Shown: one piece after another, positions 7,701-15,792 of the stretch
Numbering within the stretch: the first letter of the stretch is position 1
Layout: every line of letters begins with the position of its first letter
NCBI RefSeq assembly: GCF_031082405.1
Contig: NZ_JAVHJU010000025.1
Coordinates: 248,001-312,000, forward strand
Length of the DNA: 64,000 bases
Direction: 5' to 3'
Source: Amycolatopsis sp. A133
GTDB taxonomy: Bacteria > Actinomycetota > Actinomycetes > Mycobacteriales > Pseudonocardiaceae
Position numbers and translations under genes: made by a program
The notes under the pieces: generated by a model
Told to the model about the DNA's origin: nothing
Database searches by the model: none
The model's input: only the letters and a program-made list of their open reading frames with translations

Positions 7701-9359
7701 ATGCCTGACGCGCCCGCCTTGCCGAGCTACGCCTCGGGGATCTCCGACACCCCGCTCTTGGGTGACACGATCGGTGACAACTTCGACCGCACCGTGGCCG
7801 CGTTCCCGGACCAGGACGCCCTGGTCGACCGGTACGCCGGCCGCCGCTGGACCTACCGGGACCTCGCGGCCGAGGTGAACGCCGTCGCGCTCGGGCTGCT
7901 CTCCCTGGGGATCGACAAGGGTGACCGGGTCGGGATCTGGTCGCCGAACCGGTGGGAGTGGACCTGCGTCCAGTACGCCACCGCGAAGATCGGCGCGATC
8001 CTGGTCAACATCAACCCCGCCTACCGCTCACACGAGCTGGAGTTCGTGCTCAACCAGTCCGGCGTGAAGCTGCTGGTGGCCTCGGACGCGTTCAAGACGT
8101 CGGACTACCCGGCCATGGTCGAGGAGGTTCGGGAGAAGTGTGCCGCGCTGGAGCACGTCGTGGTCCTGGGTGGCGAGAGCTGGCAGGCCCTGGTCGACGC
8201 CGGCTGGCAGGGCGACCCCGCCGTGCTGGTCGAGAAGCAGGCCGCGCTGTCGCCGGATGACCCGATCAACATCCAGTACACCTCGGGCACGACGGGCTTC
8301 CCGAAGGGCGCCACGCTCAGCCACCACAACATCCTGAACAACGGCTTCTTCGTCGGGGAGTTGTGTGACTACGATCACAATGATCGTGTTTGCATATGTG
8401 TTCCCTTCTACCACTGCTTCGGCATGGTGATGGGCAACCTCGCCTGCACCAGCCACGGCGCCTGCATGGTGATCCCGGCACCCGCGTTCGATCCGGAGGC
8501 GACGCTCGAAGCGGTGGCGGCCGAGCGGTGCACGTCGCTCTACGGGGTGCCGACCATGTTCATCGCCGAGCTGAACCACCCGGACTTCGGCGGGTTCGAC
8601 CTGTCGTCGCTGCGGACCGGGATCATGGCGGGCTCGCCGTGCCCGGTCGAGGTGATGAAGCAGGTCATCGACCGGATGGGGATGAGCGAGGTGTCGATCT
8701 GCTACGGCATGACCGAGACGTCGCCGGTGTCGACGCAGACGCGGGCCGACGACTCGATCGAGCGGCGGGTGTCGACGGTCGGGCGGGTCGGGCCGCACCT
8801 GGAGGTCAAGGTCGTCGACCCGGAGACCGGGCTGACGGTGCCGCGGGGCGAACCGGGCGAGCTGTGCACGCGCGGGTACTCGGTGATGCTCGGGTACTGG
8901 GAGCAACCGGACAAGACGGCCGAGGCGATCGACGCCGCCCGCTGGATGCACACCGGCGACCTGGCGGTCATGGACGGCGACGGTTACGTGAACATCACCG
9001 GCCGGATCAAGGACATGGTGATCCGCGGCGGCGAAAACCTGTACCCGCGGGAAATCGAGGAGTTCCTCTACACCCACCCGGACATCCTGGACGCGCAGGT
9101 CATCGGCGTCCCGGACGAGAAGTACGGCGAAGAGCTGATGGCCTGGGTCCGGATGCGCGACGGCGCCGAACCGCTGACCACCGAAAAGGTCCGCGAGTTC
9201 TGCGAAGGCAAGCTGGCCCGCTACAAGATCCCGCGGTACGTCCTCGTCGTCGACGAGTTCCCGATGACGGTGACCGGGAAGGTCCGCAAGGTCGAGATGC
9301 GCAAGAAGTCGATCAGCCTGCTCGGCCTGGAGAAGGCCGCGGCGACGAAGCACGCCTAA
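7701..9359 (+). CDS. Fatty-acid/acyl-CoA ligase (AMP-binding family)
   Basis: 552 residues from ATG 7701, preceded by AGGAGG. It should activate a carboxylic acid to acyl-AMP and then acyl-CoA. Family motifs are all present: the phosphate-binding loop YTSGTTGFPKGA, PFYHCFGM, YGMTETSP, the adenylate-binding HTGDLAVMDGDGYVNITGR followed by KDMVIRGGENLYPREIEEF, and the C-terminal catalytic Lys in TVTGKVRK. Length is normal for medium/long-chain ligases. The substrate cannot be read from sequence. It converges with the R2-like oxidase gene. In M. tuberculosis the R2-like oxidase lies near fatty-acid genes, a possible functional link. A short A/T-rich patch with rare codons interrupts it at 8361-8400. 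Confidence 0.9.
   Translation: MPDAPALPSYASGISDTPLLGDTIGDNFDRTVAAFPDQDALVDRYAGRRWTYRDLAAEVNAVALGLLSLGIDKGDRVGIWSPNRWEWTCVQYATAKIGAILVNINPAYRSHELEFVLNQSGVKLLVASDAFKTSDYPAMVEEVREKCAALEHVVVLGGESWQALVDAGWQGDPAVLVEKQAALSPDDPINIQYTSGTTGFPKGATLSHHNILNNGFFVGELCDYDHNDRVCICVPFYHCFGMVMGNLACTSHGACMVIPAPAFDPEATLEAVAAERCTSLYGVPTMFIAELNHPDFGGFDLSSLRTGIMAGSPCPVEVMKQVIDRMGMSEVSICYGMTETSPVSTQTRADDSIERRVSTVGRVGPHLEVKVVDPETGLTVPRGEPGELCTRGYSVMLGYWEQPDKTAEAIDAARWMHTGDLAVMDGDGYVNITGRIKDMVIRGGENLYPREIEEFLYTHPDILDAQVIGVPDEKYGEELMAWVRMRDGAEPLTTEKVREFCEGKLARYKIPRYVLVVDEFPMTVTGKVRKVEMRKKSISLLGLEKAAATKHA
8371..8387. repeat. Intragenic palindrome in an A/T-rich codon patch
   Basis: ACGATCA-CAA-TGATCGT has perfect 7-bp arms. 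It lies inside the acyl-CoA ligase gene where codons shift to TTG, TGT, GAT, AAT, CGT, GTT and ATA. It could be an internal operator, a small hairpin or a patch of recent recombination. Confidence 0.5.
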
Positions 9360-9384
9360 ACCGATCGGGGCGGCCGGGCGTTGG

Positions 9385-9406
9385 CCCTTCGCGATTCCGC
9401 GAAGGG
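9385..9406 (+). other. Hairpin upstream of a mini-ORF ribosome binding site
   Basis: CCCTTCGCG-ATTC-CGCGAAGGG forms a perfect 9-bp stem. Its 3' arm runs into the GGGAGG Shine-Dalgarno (9404-9409) of the 8-codon ORF at 9416, so folding could sequester part of that site. Confidence 0.5.
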
Positions 9407-9415
9407 AGGCGACCG

Positions 9416-9442
9416 ATGATCATTCTCGCCTGGGACTGGTGA
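9416..9442 (+). CDS. Possible 8-residue leader-like peptide MIILAWDW
   Basis: ATG at 9416 follows AAGGGAGG by six bases and reads MIILAWDW before TGA at 9440-9442. A strong hairpin begins seven bases later. The arrangement of hairpin, ribosome binding site, tryptophan-containing peptide and terminator-like stem resembles an attenuation leader. However, no plus-strand gene follows, because the next gene converges. It may be chance. Confidence 0.3.
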   Translation: MIILAWDW

Positions 9443-9448
9443 AGGTCC

Positions 9449-9480
9449 GTGCGGGGCGCCTGCGTGCAGGCGCCCCGCAC
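9449..9480. terminator. Bidirectional terminator hairpin
   Basis: GTGCGGGGCGCCTGC and its exact complement are separated by GT. The stem lies between the converging acyl-CoA ligase and R2-like oxidase genes. No U-tract is present, as is usual in high-GC actinobacteria. Confidence 0.75.
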
Positions 9481-9485
9481 GCGCG

Positions 9486-10454
9486 TCAGGAGACCGCCGC
9501 GGCAGCCTCCGCGATCGCCTTTGCGTCCTCCTCGCCGAACGTCTCTTCCAGCTGCTCCGGCGAGTAGTCGAGGTCGATCTGCTCCACCGGCATCCCGCGC
9601 GCCGACTCGATCGCGCCCAGGCGGCGCTGGGCGCGGTCCGCGGCGTACTGGATGATCTCCTGCGGGTCGTTGTCGAAGGGCAGTTCCTCGAACTGGTCCT
9701 GCACCCACTGGATCATGTTGAGCGCGTGGGGGAGCAGCTCGCCCATCCGCTGCTGGACCGCGTCCCACAGGGAGTCGTCCGCGGCGACGTGCCGCCGGCA
9801 GGTGAACGTGCCCCAGGCCATGTGGCGGCGCTCGTCGTCGCCGATGCGGCGGACCAGTTCCTGCATGCCCGGCAGGATGTCGTGCTGGGTGCAGATCAGC
9901 TGCCACGAGTAGTAACCGGTGAGCGCGAGGCTGCCCTCGATGACGTGGTTGTAGGTGACGCTCGCGCGGATCTGGTTGAGCGGGCTGGGATCGTCCTCCA
10001 GCGCCCGCAGCGACCGCGGGAGCTCGTCGTAGAACAGCTTGCGGTAGTGGGGGTTCTCCGCGACGAACGGGTGCAGGTCGCCGGTCAGCCCGACGGCGTC
10101 CATCCAGCGCCGGAACACTTCCGTGTGCTTCGCTTCCTCGAAGCAGAACTGCGTCAGGTACATCTCGTCGCCGAACCGGCCGGTCGCCGACATCGCCCGC
10201 ATGAACGGCTGGATGTCCTCGGTGACGGCTTCTTCGCCGGCGATGAACTGCGCGACCAGGTACGTCGTGCTTCGCTGCTGCTCCGGGTTGAGGCTGTCCC
10301 AGCCTTCGCGTTCCCGGCTGAAGTCGATGTCCGCCGGGTTCCAGAACTTCTTGTTGCCCTTGACGAACAGCCGCAGCGGGAACGAATCCCAGTTCAGCCC
10401 GCCCTTGCGCAGCGAAGAGAAGCCGGTCCGGAGTTCCGGGAGCGTGTCGGTCAT
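9486..10454 (-). CDS. R2-like ligand-binding oxidase (ribonucleotide reductase small-subunit fold)
   Basis: 322 residues with a ferritin-like four-helix metal site. The ligand motifs are visible: GEEAVTEDIQP (first Glu), FEEAKHTEVF (Glu and His), YNHVIEGSLALTGYY (Glu) and IGDDERRHMAWG (Glu and His). In characterised R2lox proteins a Val near the first Glu and a Tyr before the third ligand motif form an ether cross-link at a Mn/Fe site. V in EEAVTED and Y in TYNHVIEG occupy those places. This distinguishes it from true NrdF/NrdB, and no nrdE/nrdA is nearby. It sits 20 bp behind a TetR gene, as for M. tuberculosis Rv0232-Rv0233. The oxidised substrate is unknown; a lipid-like ligand is known for the family. 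Confidence 0.85.
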   Translation of the reverse strand: MTDTLPELRTGFSSLRKGGLNWDSFPLRLFVKGNKKFWNPADIDFSREREGWDSLNPEQQRSTTYLVAQFIAGEEAVTEDIQPFMRAMSATGRFGDEMYLTQFCFEEAKHTEVFRRWMDAVGLTGDLHPFVAENPHYRKLFYDELPRSLRALEDDPSPLNQIRASVTYNHVIEGSLALTGYYSWQLICTQHDILPGMQELVRRIGDDERRHMAWGTFTCRRHVAADDSLWDAVQQRMGELLPHALNMIQWVQDQFEELPFDNDPQEIIQYAADRAQRRLGAIESARGMPVEQIDLDYSPEQLEETFGEEDAKAIAEAAAAVS

Positions 10455-10474
10455 CGTTTCACTCCGATAGCGAT

Positions 10475-11059
10475 TCAGTGGACGAATTGACGGATGGCGG
10501 GGGCCAGCACCGCGGTGACGGCGTCGGCCGCTTCGGTCGCCGAGTGCGTCGAAAGCACCAGGTGCGACAGGGAAAGCCGCACGGCGGTCTCCGCGAGCAG
10601 GGCCGCGGCTTCGGCGGACAGCCCGGGTTCGAACTCGCGGTACTGCTCGGCGGCGAGGTCCGCGGCCGCGGTGAGGATCGGCTCGCCCCGGGTCGTGAGC
10701 AGCGGCAGCAGGTCTTCGCCCGCTTCGGTGCCGAGCGCCGCCGCGACCAGGCGGTTCTCCCGGGCGTGCTCGATCGTGTAGACGACGGCGTGGTGGATGC
10801 CCGCCAGGAGCCCGTCCGCCGTTTCGAACCGCTGCCGGATCCCGTCGAGGAACTCCGACGCGGTGCGCAGCGCCACCGCCTGGGTCAGCGCCGCCTTGTT
10901 CCCGAACTCGTTGTAGACCGTCTGCCTGCTCACCCCGGCCTTGGCCGCGACGTCGGCCATCCGCAGCCCCGCGTGACCGCGGTCCGGCAGCAGGTCCGCG
11001 GCGGCGTCGAGCAGTGCTTCGCGCAGGGACGCCTTCGTCCGCTCGGTGAAGCTGGTCAC
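10475..11059 (-). CDS. TetR-family regulator upstream of the R2-like oxidase
   Basis: 194 residues from GTG 11059. The N-terminal DNA-binding domain shows ALLDAAADLLPDRG followed by the helix-turn-helix MADVAAKAGVSRQTVYNEFGNK, ending near residue 55. The C-terminal 135 residues are the helical ligand-binding part. It is first in a two-gene unit with the oxidase. A perfect inverted repeat overlaps its own promoter (11067-11095), so autorepression with co-control of the oxidase is likely. The start codon lies close to the -10 region, so the transcript may be almost leaderless. Confidence 0.88.
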   Translation of the reverse strand: MTSFTERTKASLREALLDAAADLLPDRGHAGLRMADVAAKAGVSRQTVYNEFGNKAALTQAVALRTASEFLDGIRQRFETADGLLAGIHHAVVYTIEHARENRLVAAALGTEAGEDLLPLLTTRGEPILTAAADLAAEQYREFEPGLSAEAAALLAETAVRLSLSHLVLSTHSATEAADAVTAVLAPAIRQFVH

Positions 11060-11066
11060 ACTTTTA

Positions 11067-11095
11067 CCTTGACACAGATCGTCCTGCTGTCAAGG
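11067..11095 (-). promoter_or_regulatory. TetR-type operator overlapping the TetR/R2lox promoter
   Basis: CCTTGACA and TGTCAAGG are perfect 8-bp inverted arms 13 bp apart. Read on the minus strand, the first arm contains the -35 hexamer TTGACA and the second lies near the -10 position, about 17 bp apart. Binding here would block the promoter. Confidence 0.65.
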
Positions 11096-11153
11096 GGCTG
11101 TACACGCTCGGTTCGCACGTAAAACTGTCGGTGGTGGCGGCTACGGTGCTGGG

Positions 11154-11771
11154 GTGGGCATCACCGTGGGTTTCGACCTGGACATGACACTGATCGACGC
11201 GCGGCCGGGCATGGCCGCGGCGATGAACGCGCTCGGCGTCGAATCCGGCCTGCCGCTGGACGGCGAGGCGTTCGCGGCGAACCTCGGGCCGCCGCTCGAC
11301 GACATCCTGCGCGGCTTCGAAGCGCCCGAGGAACGCATCCCCGGCCTGGTCGACCGGTTCCGCGCGATGTACCCCGAGGTGGTCGTGCCGAGCGCGGTCG
11401 CGCTGCCGGGTGCGGTCGAGTCGCTCCGCGCGGTGCGGGCCGCGGGCGGGCGCACGCTGGTCGTCACCGGGAAGTACGGGCCCAACGCACAACTGCACGT
11501 CGACGCGCTGGGTCTCGACGTCGACGAAGTCGTCGGCGAGCTGTGGTCGACGCAGAAGGCCGAGGCGCTTCTGGCGCACGACGCACGGGTGTATGTCGGA
11601 GATCACGCCGGTGATATCCGCGGTGCACTCGCGGCCGGCGCGATCCCGGTCGGCGTCACCACCGGGCCGTGCGACCGCACGCTCCTGCTGAGTGAAGGAG
11701 CGGAGGTGGTGTTCGAGTCGCTGACGGAGTTCCCGGAGTGGTTCGAGCGGACGTTCGCGGCGGTCCCTTAA
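11154..11771 (+). CDS. HAD-superfamily phosphatase (phosphoglycolate-phosphatase-like)
   Basis: 205 residues starting at GTG. Motif I FDLDMTLID supplies the nucleophilic and acid/base Asp. Motif II is the Thr in VVTGKYG, motif III a Lys in the STQKAEAL region, and motif IV YVGDHAGDIRGA. An insertion of helices after motif I (residues 18-75) makes a C1 cap, as in phosphoglycolate phosphatases and related housecleaning enzymes. The substrate cannot be assigned. Its 3' end overlaps the convergent small membrane protein gene by 4 bp. Confidence 0.85.
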   Translation: MGITVGFDLDMTLIDARPGMAAAMNALGVESGLPLDGEAFAANLGPPLDDILRGFEAPEERIPGLVDRFRAMYPEVVVPSAVALPGAVESLRAVRAAGGRTLVVTGKYGPNAQLHVDALGLDVDEVVGELWSTQKAEALLAHDARVYVGDHAGDIRGALAAGAIPVGVTTGPCDRTLLLSEGAEVVFESLTEFPEWFERTFAAVP

Positions 11772-12004
11772 TTCTTGGCGCGCGCTTCCATGACCAGCGC
11801 GATCAAGCCCAGCAACAGGCCCAGCGGCGTGATGACCCCGGCGGCGAGGGACAGCCAGACCGGCAGGTTCTCGAGGCCGGCGGCGAACATGATGAAGACC
11901 GCCAGCACGGCGATCATGCCGAGGGCGAACAAGCCGATGCCGACGCGCATCAGGAACGGTTTGCCGGGAGCGGCCACGCCGGCCTCCTTCGTCGTGCTCT
12001 TCAT
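11768..12004 (-). CDS. Small two-helix membrane protein
   Basis: 78 residues with two hydrophobic helices (VGIGLFALGMIAVLAVFIMF and LSLAAGVITPLGLLLGLIAL) and short charged ends. Length and layout match small conserved actinobacterial membrane proteins of unknown role. It converges with the HAD gene and diverges from cspB. Confidence 0.7.
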   Translation of the reverse strand: MKSTTKEAGVAAPGKPFLMRVGIGLFALGMIAVLAVFIMFAAGLENLPVWLSLAAGVITPLGLLLGLIALVMEARAKN

Positions 12005-12126
12005 GACGCAAGAGGGTATCCGCCGGTATCGACTTCTCCCCAGGGCCTGTGGCGAGATACCCTTTACCCAGCGCGCCCTGGGTACGCCCCGGGCGCGTTC
12101 GTCGTGAGCGGACAGCAGAAGGACTG

Positions 12127-12522
12127 GTGAGGGAAGTGCCGACCGGCAAGGTCAAGTGGTACGACGCGGAGAAGGGGTTCGGCTTCGTCACGCAGGACGG
12201 TGGCGCCGACGTCTACATTCGCAAGGCCGCGCTGCCGCAGGGCGTCGAGGGGCTCAAGGCCGGGCAGCGGCTGGAGTTCGGCGTCGCCGACGGTCGTCGT
12301 GGGCCCCAGGCGCTCTCCGTCCGGTTGCTCGACCCACCGCCGTCCGTCGTCGAGGCGCGCCGTCGCCCGGCCGAGGAGCTGCACGGCCTGATCGAGGACA
12401 TGATCAAGCTGCTCGAGCTGAAGGTGCAGCCGGACCTGCGGCGCAACCGCTACCCGGACCGCAAGAACACCAAGCAGATCGCCGAGATCATGCGTGCGGT
12501 CGCCCGGGACATCGACCCCTAA
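12127..12522 (+). CDS. cspB: Cold-shock-domain protein, CspB type
   Basis: About 131 residues. The cold-shock domain occupies the first 70, with RNP-1 KGFGFV and a variant RNP-2 (VYIRKAAL). An actinobacterial C-terminal extension of about 60 residues follows (ELHGLIEDMIKLLELKVQPD, ending AEIMRAVARDIDP). It should bind single-stranded RNA/DNA. GTG 12127 follows AGAAGGA by three bases. GTG 12136, giving VPTGKVKWYD, fits family N-termini and is equally possible. It begins the block collinear with Rv0871-Rv0889c and converges with the DUF2771 lipoprotein gene. Confidence 0.9.
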   Translation: MREVPTGKVKWYDAEKGFGFVTQDGGADVYIRKAALPQGVEGLKAGQRLEFGVADGRRGPQALSVRLLDPPPSVVEARRRPAEELHGLIEDMIKLLELKVQPDLRRNRYPDRKNTKQIAEIMRAVARDIDP

Positions 12523-12530
12523 AGCGATCC

Positions 12531-13007
12531 TCAAGCCTCGAGCCGCAGGCCCCACACGTCGCTGGGCAGCAGGCCCGACTCACCGGTGCTGGAGTTCAGC
12601 ACGGCGGTGTACTTCTGCACGTCGACCGCCGAGATGCGGTCGGCGGACGTCGGCGGCAGCACGGTGTAGGCGTAGCGGTCCAGCGACGTGAACGGGATCG
12701 GGTCGCTCTGCTTGTACTCGCCCTGCGGGGTCACGTACTCGTAGACGATCTGCCACGGCGCGTCCGCGACCTCGCCGGGCACCGAGATCTGCACCGGCTT
12801 GCCGGGGCGGACCTTCAGCGTCTGCGTCGAGCCCTTCGCGCTGCACGGCTGCGCCAGCTTCTGGGAGTAGTCGCACGTGAGCACCGGCGCGGTGTTGATC
12901 GTGTGGCCGTCGGCGTAGAAGGTGACCTCGGCCGGGCCGGGCGCCGAGCAGCCGGCCACCGCGAACCCACCGGCCGCAAGCAGGGCCACCACCCGGGAAC
13001 GTCGCAT
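12531..13007 (-). CDS. DUF2771 lipoprotein
   Basis: 158 residues. The signal peptide RRSRVVALLAAGGFAVAGC ends in a lipobox with Cys20. The mature part is a small beta-rich domain with two further cysteines (C45 and C55) that could form a disulfide. It corresponds in family and position to M. tuberculosis Rv0875c. It is separated by 11 bp from the upstream MFS-like gene, with which it is probably co-transcribed. The function is unknown, acting at the outer face of the membrane. Confidence 0.85.
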   Translation of the reverse strand: MRRSRVVALLAAGGFAVAGCSAPGPAEVTFYADGHTINTAPVLTCDYSQKLAQPCSAKGSTQTLKVRPGKPVQISVPGEVADAPWQIVYEYVTPQGEYKQSDPIPFTSLDRYAYTVLPPTSADRISAVDVQKYTAVLNSSTGESGLLPSDVWGLRLEA

Positions 13008-13018
13008 GGGCTCAGACC

Positions 13019-14926
13019 CTACCGGCGGGCCGTCGGGTCCCCGGGCAGGCCCTGGGCCGGGAAGCTGCCGGTCGGCTCGGGGCGCAGCGGCCGGTCGCCG
13101 CCGAGCCCCGGCACGAGCGAGCTGCCGCGGCGCACCAGGTACGTCTGCGTGAGGCCGACCGCCAGCAGAATGCTGACCACCAGGAAGCCGATCCAGTACG
13201 TCGGCGGCAGCAGCAGGCCGACCGCACCGCCCATGCACCAGGCCAGCTGCAGCACGGTTTCCGAGCGGCCGAACGCCGACGCGCGAGACTCCTCGGGCAA
13301 GTCCTCCTGGATGACGGCGTCGAGGCTGATCTTGGCCAGCGCGCTGGCCGTCGCGCCGACCAGGCCGACGATCGCGGCCGTGGCCAGCCCGGGGAGGATC
13401 GTCGCGACCAGCGCGGCCAGCACGCAGCCCGCCACGCACCCGACGATCACCTGGTCGGGGCTCCCGAAGTGCAGGCGCGAGCCCAGCGCGTTGCCGAGGA
13501 ACCCGCCGGCCCCCGCCGCGGCGCCGATCACGCCGAGCAGCAGCAGCTGCATGAACGGGGTCTGCCCGCTGCCCTCGGTCTGCGCCTTGACCGCGAAGGC
13601 GGCGAACATCATGAGGAAGCCGGTGAGCACGCGCACCGAGCCGTTGCCCCACAGCGCGACGACGATGTGGCGCCCCATCGGCTGACGGCGCTTCTTTTCC
13701 TTCGGATGAGCCGAAAGGGAGGTCGGCACCTCGCCTTCGGTCGCCTCCACCCACGCCGGGATCCGCATCGACTGCACCGCCGCGGCGACGCAGATCAGCG
13801 CCGTGAACCACAGCGCGCCCGCCGAGCCGGAGACAGCGTTGATGCCGCTGGCCACCGCGCCGAACACGCCCGCGGCGACCAGGCCGAACGTGGTGAGCCG
13901 GGCGTTCGTCTTGGAAAGCGTGATCTCCGACGGCAGCACCCGCGGTGTCACCGCGGCCTTGAGCACGGTGAACGACTTCGACAGCACCATCATCCCGAGC
14001 GCGGCCGGGTAGAGCAGCCAGTCGTCGAAGTGCAGCGCCATCACGACGGCCATCAGCCCCTGGCCGATCGAAGACGCGCACATCGCCAGCCGCCTGCCGC
14101 GCTGCACCTTGTCGAGCGCGGGGCCGATCACCGGGGCGACCAGCGCGAACGGCGCGATCGTGATGAGCAGGTAGAGCGCCACCTTGCCCTTGCTCTCGCC
14201 GCTGGTCGCGGCGAAGAACAGGGTGTTGGCCAGCGCGATCGCCATCGCCGCGTCGCTGGCGTAGTTCAGCATCACGGCGTAGGTCAGCGAGGTGAGACCG
14301 GACTTTTCGGCGCCGTCGGCCTTCGTCGCGCGCTGGAAGGCGTCGACGGCCTGGCCGGTCAGCTGCCGGCTGCGCATCGCGGCGACCCGTGTGACGGTGA
14401 TCTTCTTCGGCAGCTTCGGCGTGCCGCCCGGCGTCCGCGGTTCCTCCCGCGGTGCCGGTTCCGGCTCCGGGGGCCGCGGTTCGCCCGCGTAGCCGCCGGT
14501 GTCGTAGTGCTCGTACTCGCCGCTGCCGGGATAGCGTTCGCCCTGGTAGAAGCCGCCGGGCGGTGGCTCGCGGCGCACCGGCTCGGTGCGGTGCGGGTCG
14601 TACGGCCGCGGCCCGCGCGGCGGGGGCGGCCGGTGGCCCGTCGGCGCGGCGGCGGTGGGGGCTTCGTCGGCGTTCGGCACGCGGCCGTCGTGGAACCCCG
14701 GGCGCGGCGGTGCCGGCCGCTGGACACGGGTGGGTGGCGGGACGGGACGTTCCACGCGGGTGGGTGGCGGCGGGCTTCCGTGCTCGGCGCGCGGCGCGGC
14801 GGCGTCCCGCCAGGACCTGGCCTGCGCGGCTCCCGGTTCCGGCGCCCAGCGCCGCTTGGACTTCCGGCCGCGCGGCTGCCCCGACCGGGTGCCGTCGGAG
14901 CCGGAGCGGGAGCGGAAGAGTGCCAC
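13019..14926 (-). CDS. MFS-type membrane protein with a long disordered N-terminus
   Basis: 635 residues. The first 180 or so are proline/arginine-rich and low in complexity, with repeated PPPTRVERPVPPPTRVQRP-like text. About twelve hydrophobic segments follow (for example YAVMLNYASDAAMAIALANT, LLITIAPFALVAPVIGPALD). The loop PVIGPALDKVQRGRRLAMC resembles the MFS loop between helices 2 and 3. Family and neighbours match M. tuberculosis Rv0876c. The transport substrate is unknown. The disordered cytoplasmic tail suggests protein interactions. It forms a unit with the DUF2771 lipoprotein gene and diverges neither closely nor with overlap from its neighbours. Confidence 0.85.
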   Translation of the reverse strand: MALFRSRSGSDGTRSGQPRGRKSKRRWAPEPGAAQARSWRDAAAPRAEHGSPPPPTRVERPVPPPTRVQRPAPPRPGFHDGRVPNADEAPTAAAPTGHRPPPPRGPRPYDPHRTEPVRREPPPGGFYQGERYPGSGEYEHYDTGGYAGEPRPPEPEPAPREEPRTPGGTPKLPKKITVTRVAAMRSRQLTGQAVDAFQRATKADGAEKSGLTSLTYAVMLNYASDAAMAIALANTLFFAATSGESKGKVALYLLITIAPFALVAPVIGPALDKVQRGRRLAMCASSIGQGLMAVVMALHFDDWLLYPAALGMMVLSKSFTVLKAAVTPRVLPSEITLSKTNARLTTFGLVAAGVFGAVASGINAVSGSAGALWFTALICVAAAVQSMRIPAWVEATEGEVPTSLSAHPKEKKRRQPMGRHIVVALWGNGSVRVLTGFLMMFAAFAVKAQTEGSGQTPFMQLLLLGVIGAAAGAGGFLGNALGSRLHFGSPDQVIVGCVAGCVLAALVATILPGLATAAIVGLVGATASALAKISLDAVIQEDLPEESRASAFGRSETVLQLAWCMGGAVGLLLPPTYWIGFLVVSILLAVGLTQTYLVRRGSSLVPGLGGDRPLRPEPTGSFPAQGLPGDPTARR

Positions 14927-14976
14927 GTGTCAATCCTGCCTTACCGGGGGCCGGTTCCGCCTGCTCATCCGTGCTT

Positions 14977-15741
14977 TCACGCCGGAGCTCCGACGAACCT
15001 CACCCGGAACGTGACCGGCCACTGCTTCCCGGTGAGGAGGAATTCGCCGGTTCCCGGGACGGCGGCGATACCGTTGAGCACGTCTTCGGCGCCCGTCGCG
15101 TTCGCTTTCACACGGAGCTGACCTGCGTCGATCGTTCCGGTGATGCGCCCGGAGGCGGCGTCGATCCGCAGCACGGTGTCGGTGTGCCAAACGTTTGCGT
15201 AGACGTCGCCGCCGACGCACTCGAGTTCGTTGAGCTGGTCGCGCCCGACGTCGACGCCGCCGGTGACGGCGAAGGTCTTCGGGTCCCGGAAGGTCAGGCG
15301 CGCGGAGCCGTTGCTCATCACCAGCCGGTCCGCCTGGTGGCACAGGCCCCAGCCTTCGCCTTCGAACGGCACGCGCCGCAGCTCGGCGAGGGTGGCCGCG
15401 TCGCGTTCGATGGCGAACCCGTCCTGCCAGGTGAGCTGCCACAGCGTCGGCCCGAGGACGGTGACACCCTCACCGAACAGCGGCGACGGCAGCGTGGCCG
15501 TGGTCCGGGGCGGGCCGCCCGCCGGGCCCGCGGTGAGCGTCGACCGCCCGGCGAGCCCGGTGCTCTCGTACAGCGTGTCCCCGGCGAACTCGAAGCCTTC
15601 GGTGAACGCGGCGGGATCGTGCGGCAGCGTCGAGACCACCTGAACGGTGAGCCGTTCCGGGCCGGGTGGCTGTTCGGGGGCGCCGGCGCAGCCGCCGAGG
15701 GCGGCGGCCAGCAGCAGGGCGGTGACGATCGGCGTACGCAC
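14977..15741 (-). CDS. Glutaminyl-peptide cyclotransferase-like lipoprotein
   Basis: 254 residues from GTG 15739-15741. The signal peptide VRTPIVTALLLAAALGGC has a lipobox. The body is a beta-propeller of the plant/bacterial glutamine cyclotransferase family: PHDPAAFTEGFEF, LYESTGLAGRSTL, LNELECVGGDVYANVWHTD and VLNGIAAVPGTGEFLLTGKQW, with the family-typical Glu and Trp residues. The predicted reaction is cyclisation of N-terminal Gln to pyroglutamate on exported peptides. It diverges from the DUF3027 gene with 51 bp between starts. Confidence 0.85.
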   Translation of the reverse strand: MRTPIVTALLLAAALGGCAGAPEQPPGPERLTVQVVSTLPHDPAAFTEGFEFAGDTLYESTGLAGRSTLTAGPAGGPPRTTATLPSPLFGEGVTVLGPTLWQLTWQDGFAIERDAATLAELRRVPFEGEGWGLCHQADRLVMSNGSARLTFRDPKTFAVTGGVDVGRDQLNELECVGGDVYANVWHTDTVLRIDAASGRITGTIDAGQLRVKANATGAEDVLNGIAAVPGTGEFLLTGKQWPVTFRVRFVGAPA

Positions 15742-15792
15742 GTTGAACAGCCTGGCACGGGCGCCGCGGATGCGTGCGGCACAATTGGCCGC

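Noticed and set aside
9486..10454. Calling the R2-like protein a ribonucleotide reductase beta subunit
   Set aside because: No large-subunit gene is adjacent, and sequence plus TetR context match the ligand-binding oxidase group.
12531..14933. 800-codon frame seeming to fuse the DUF2771 lipoprotein to a long N-terminus
   Set aside because: The first 640 codons are an arginine-rich shadow of the MFS-like gene. The lipoprotein has its own ATG at 13007 and a proper signal peptide.
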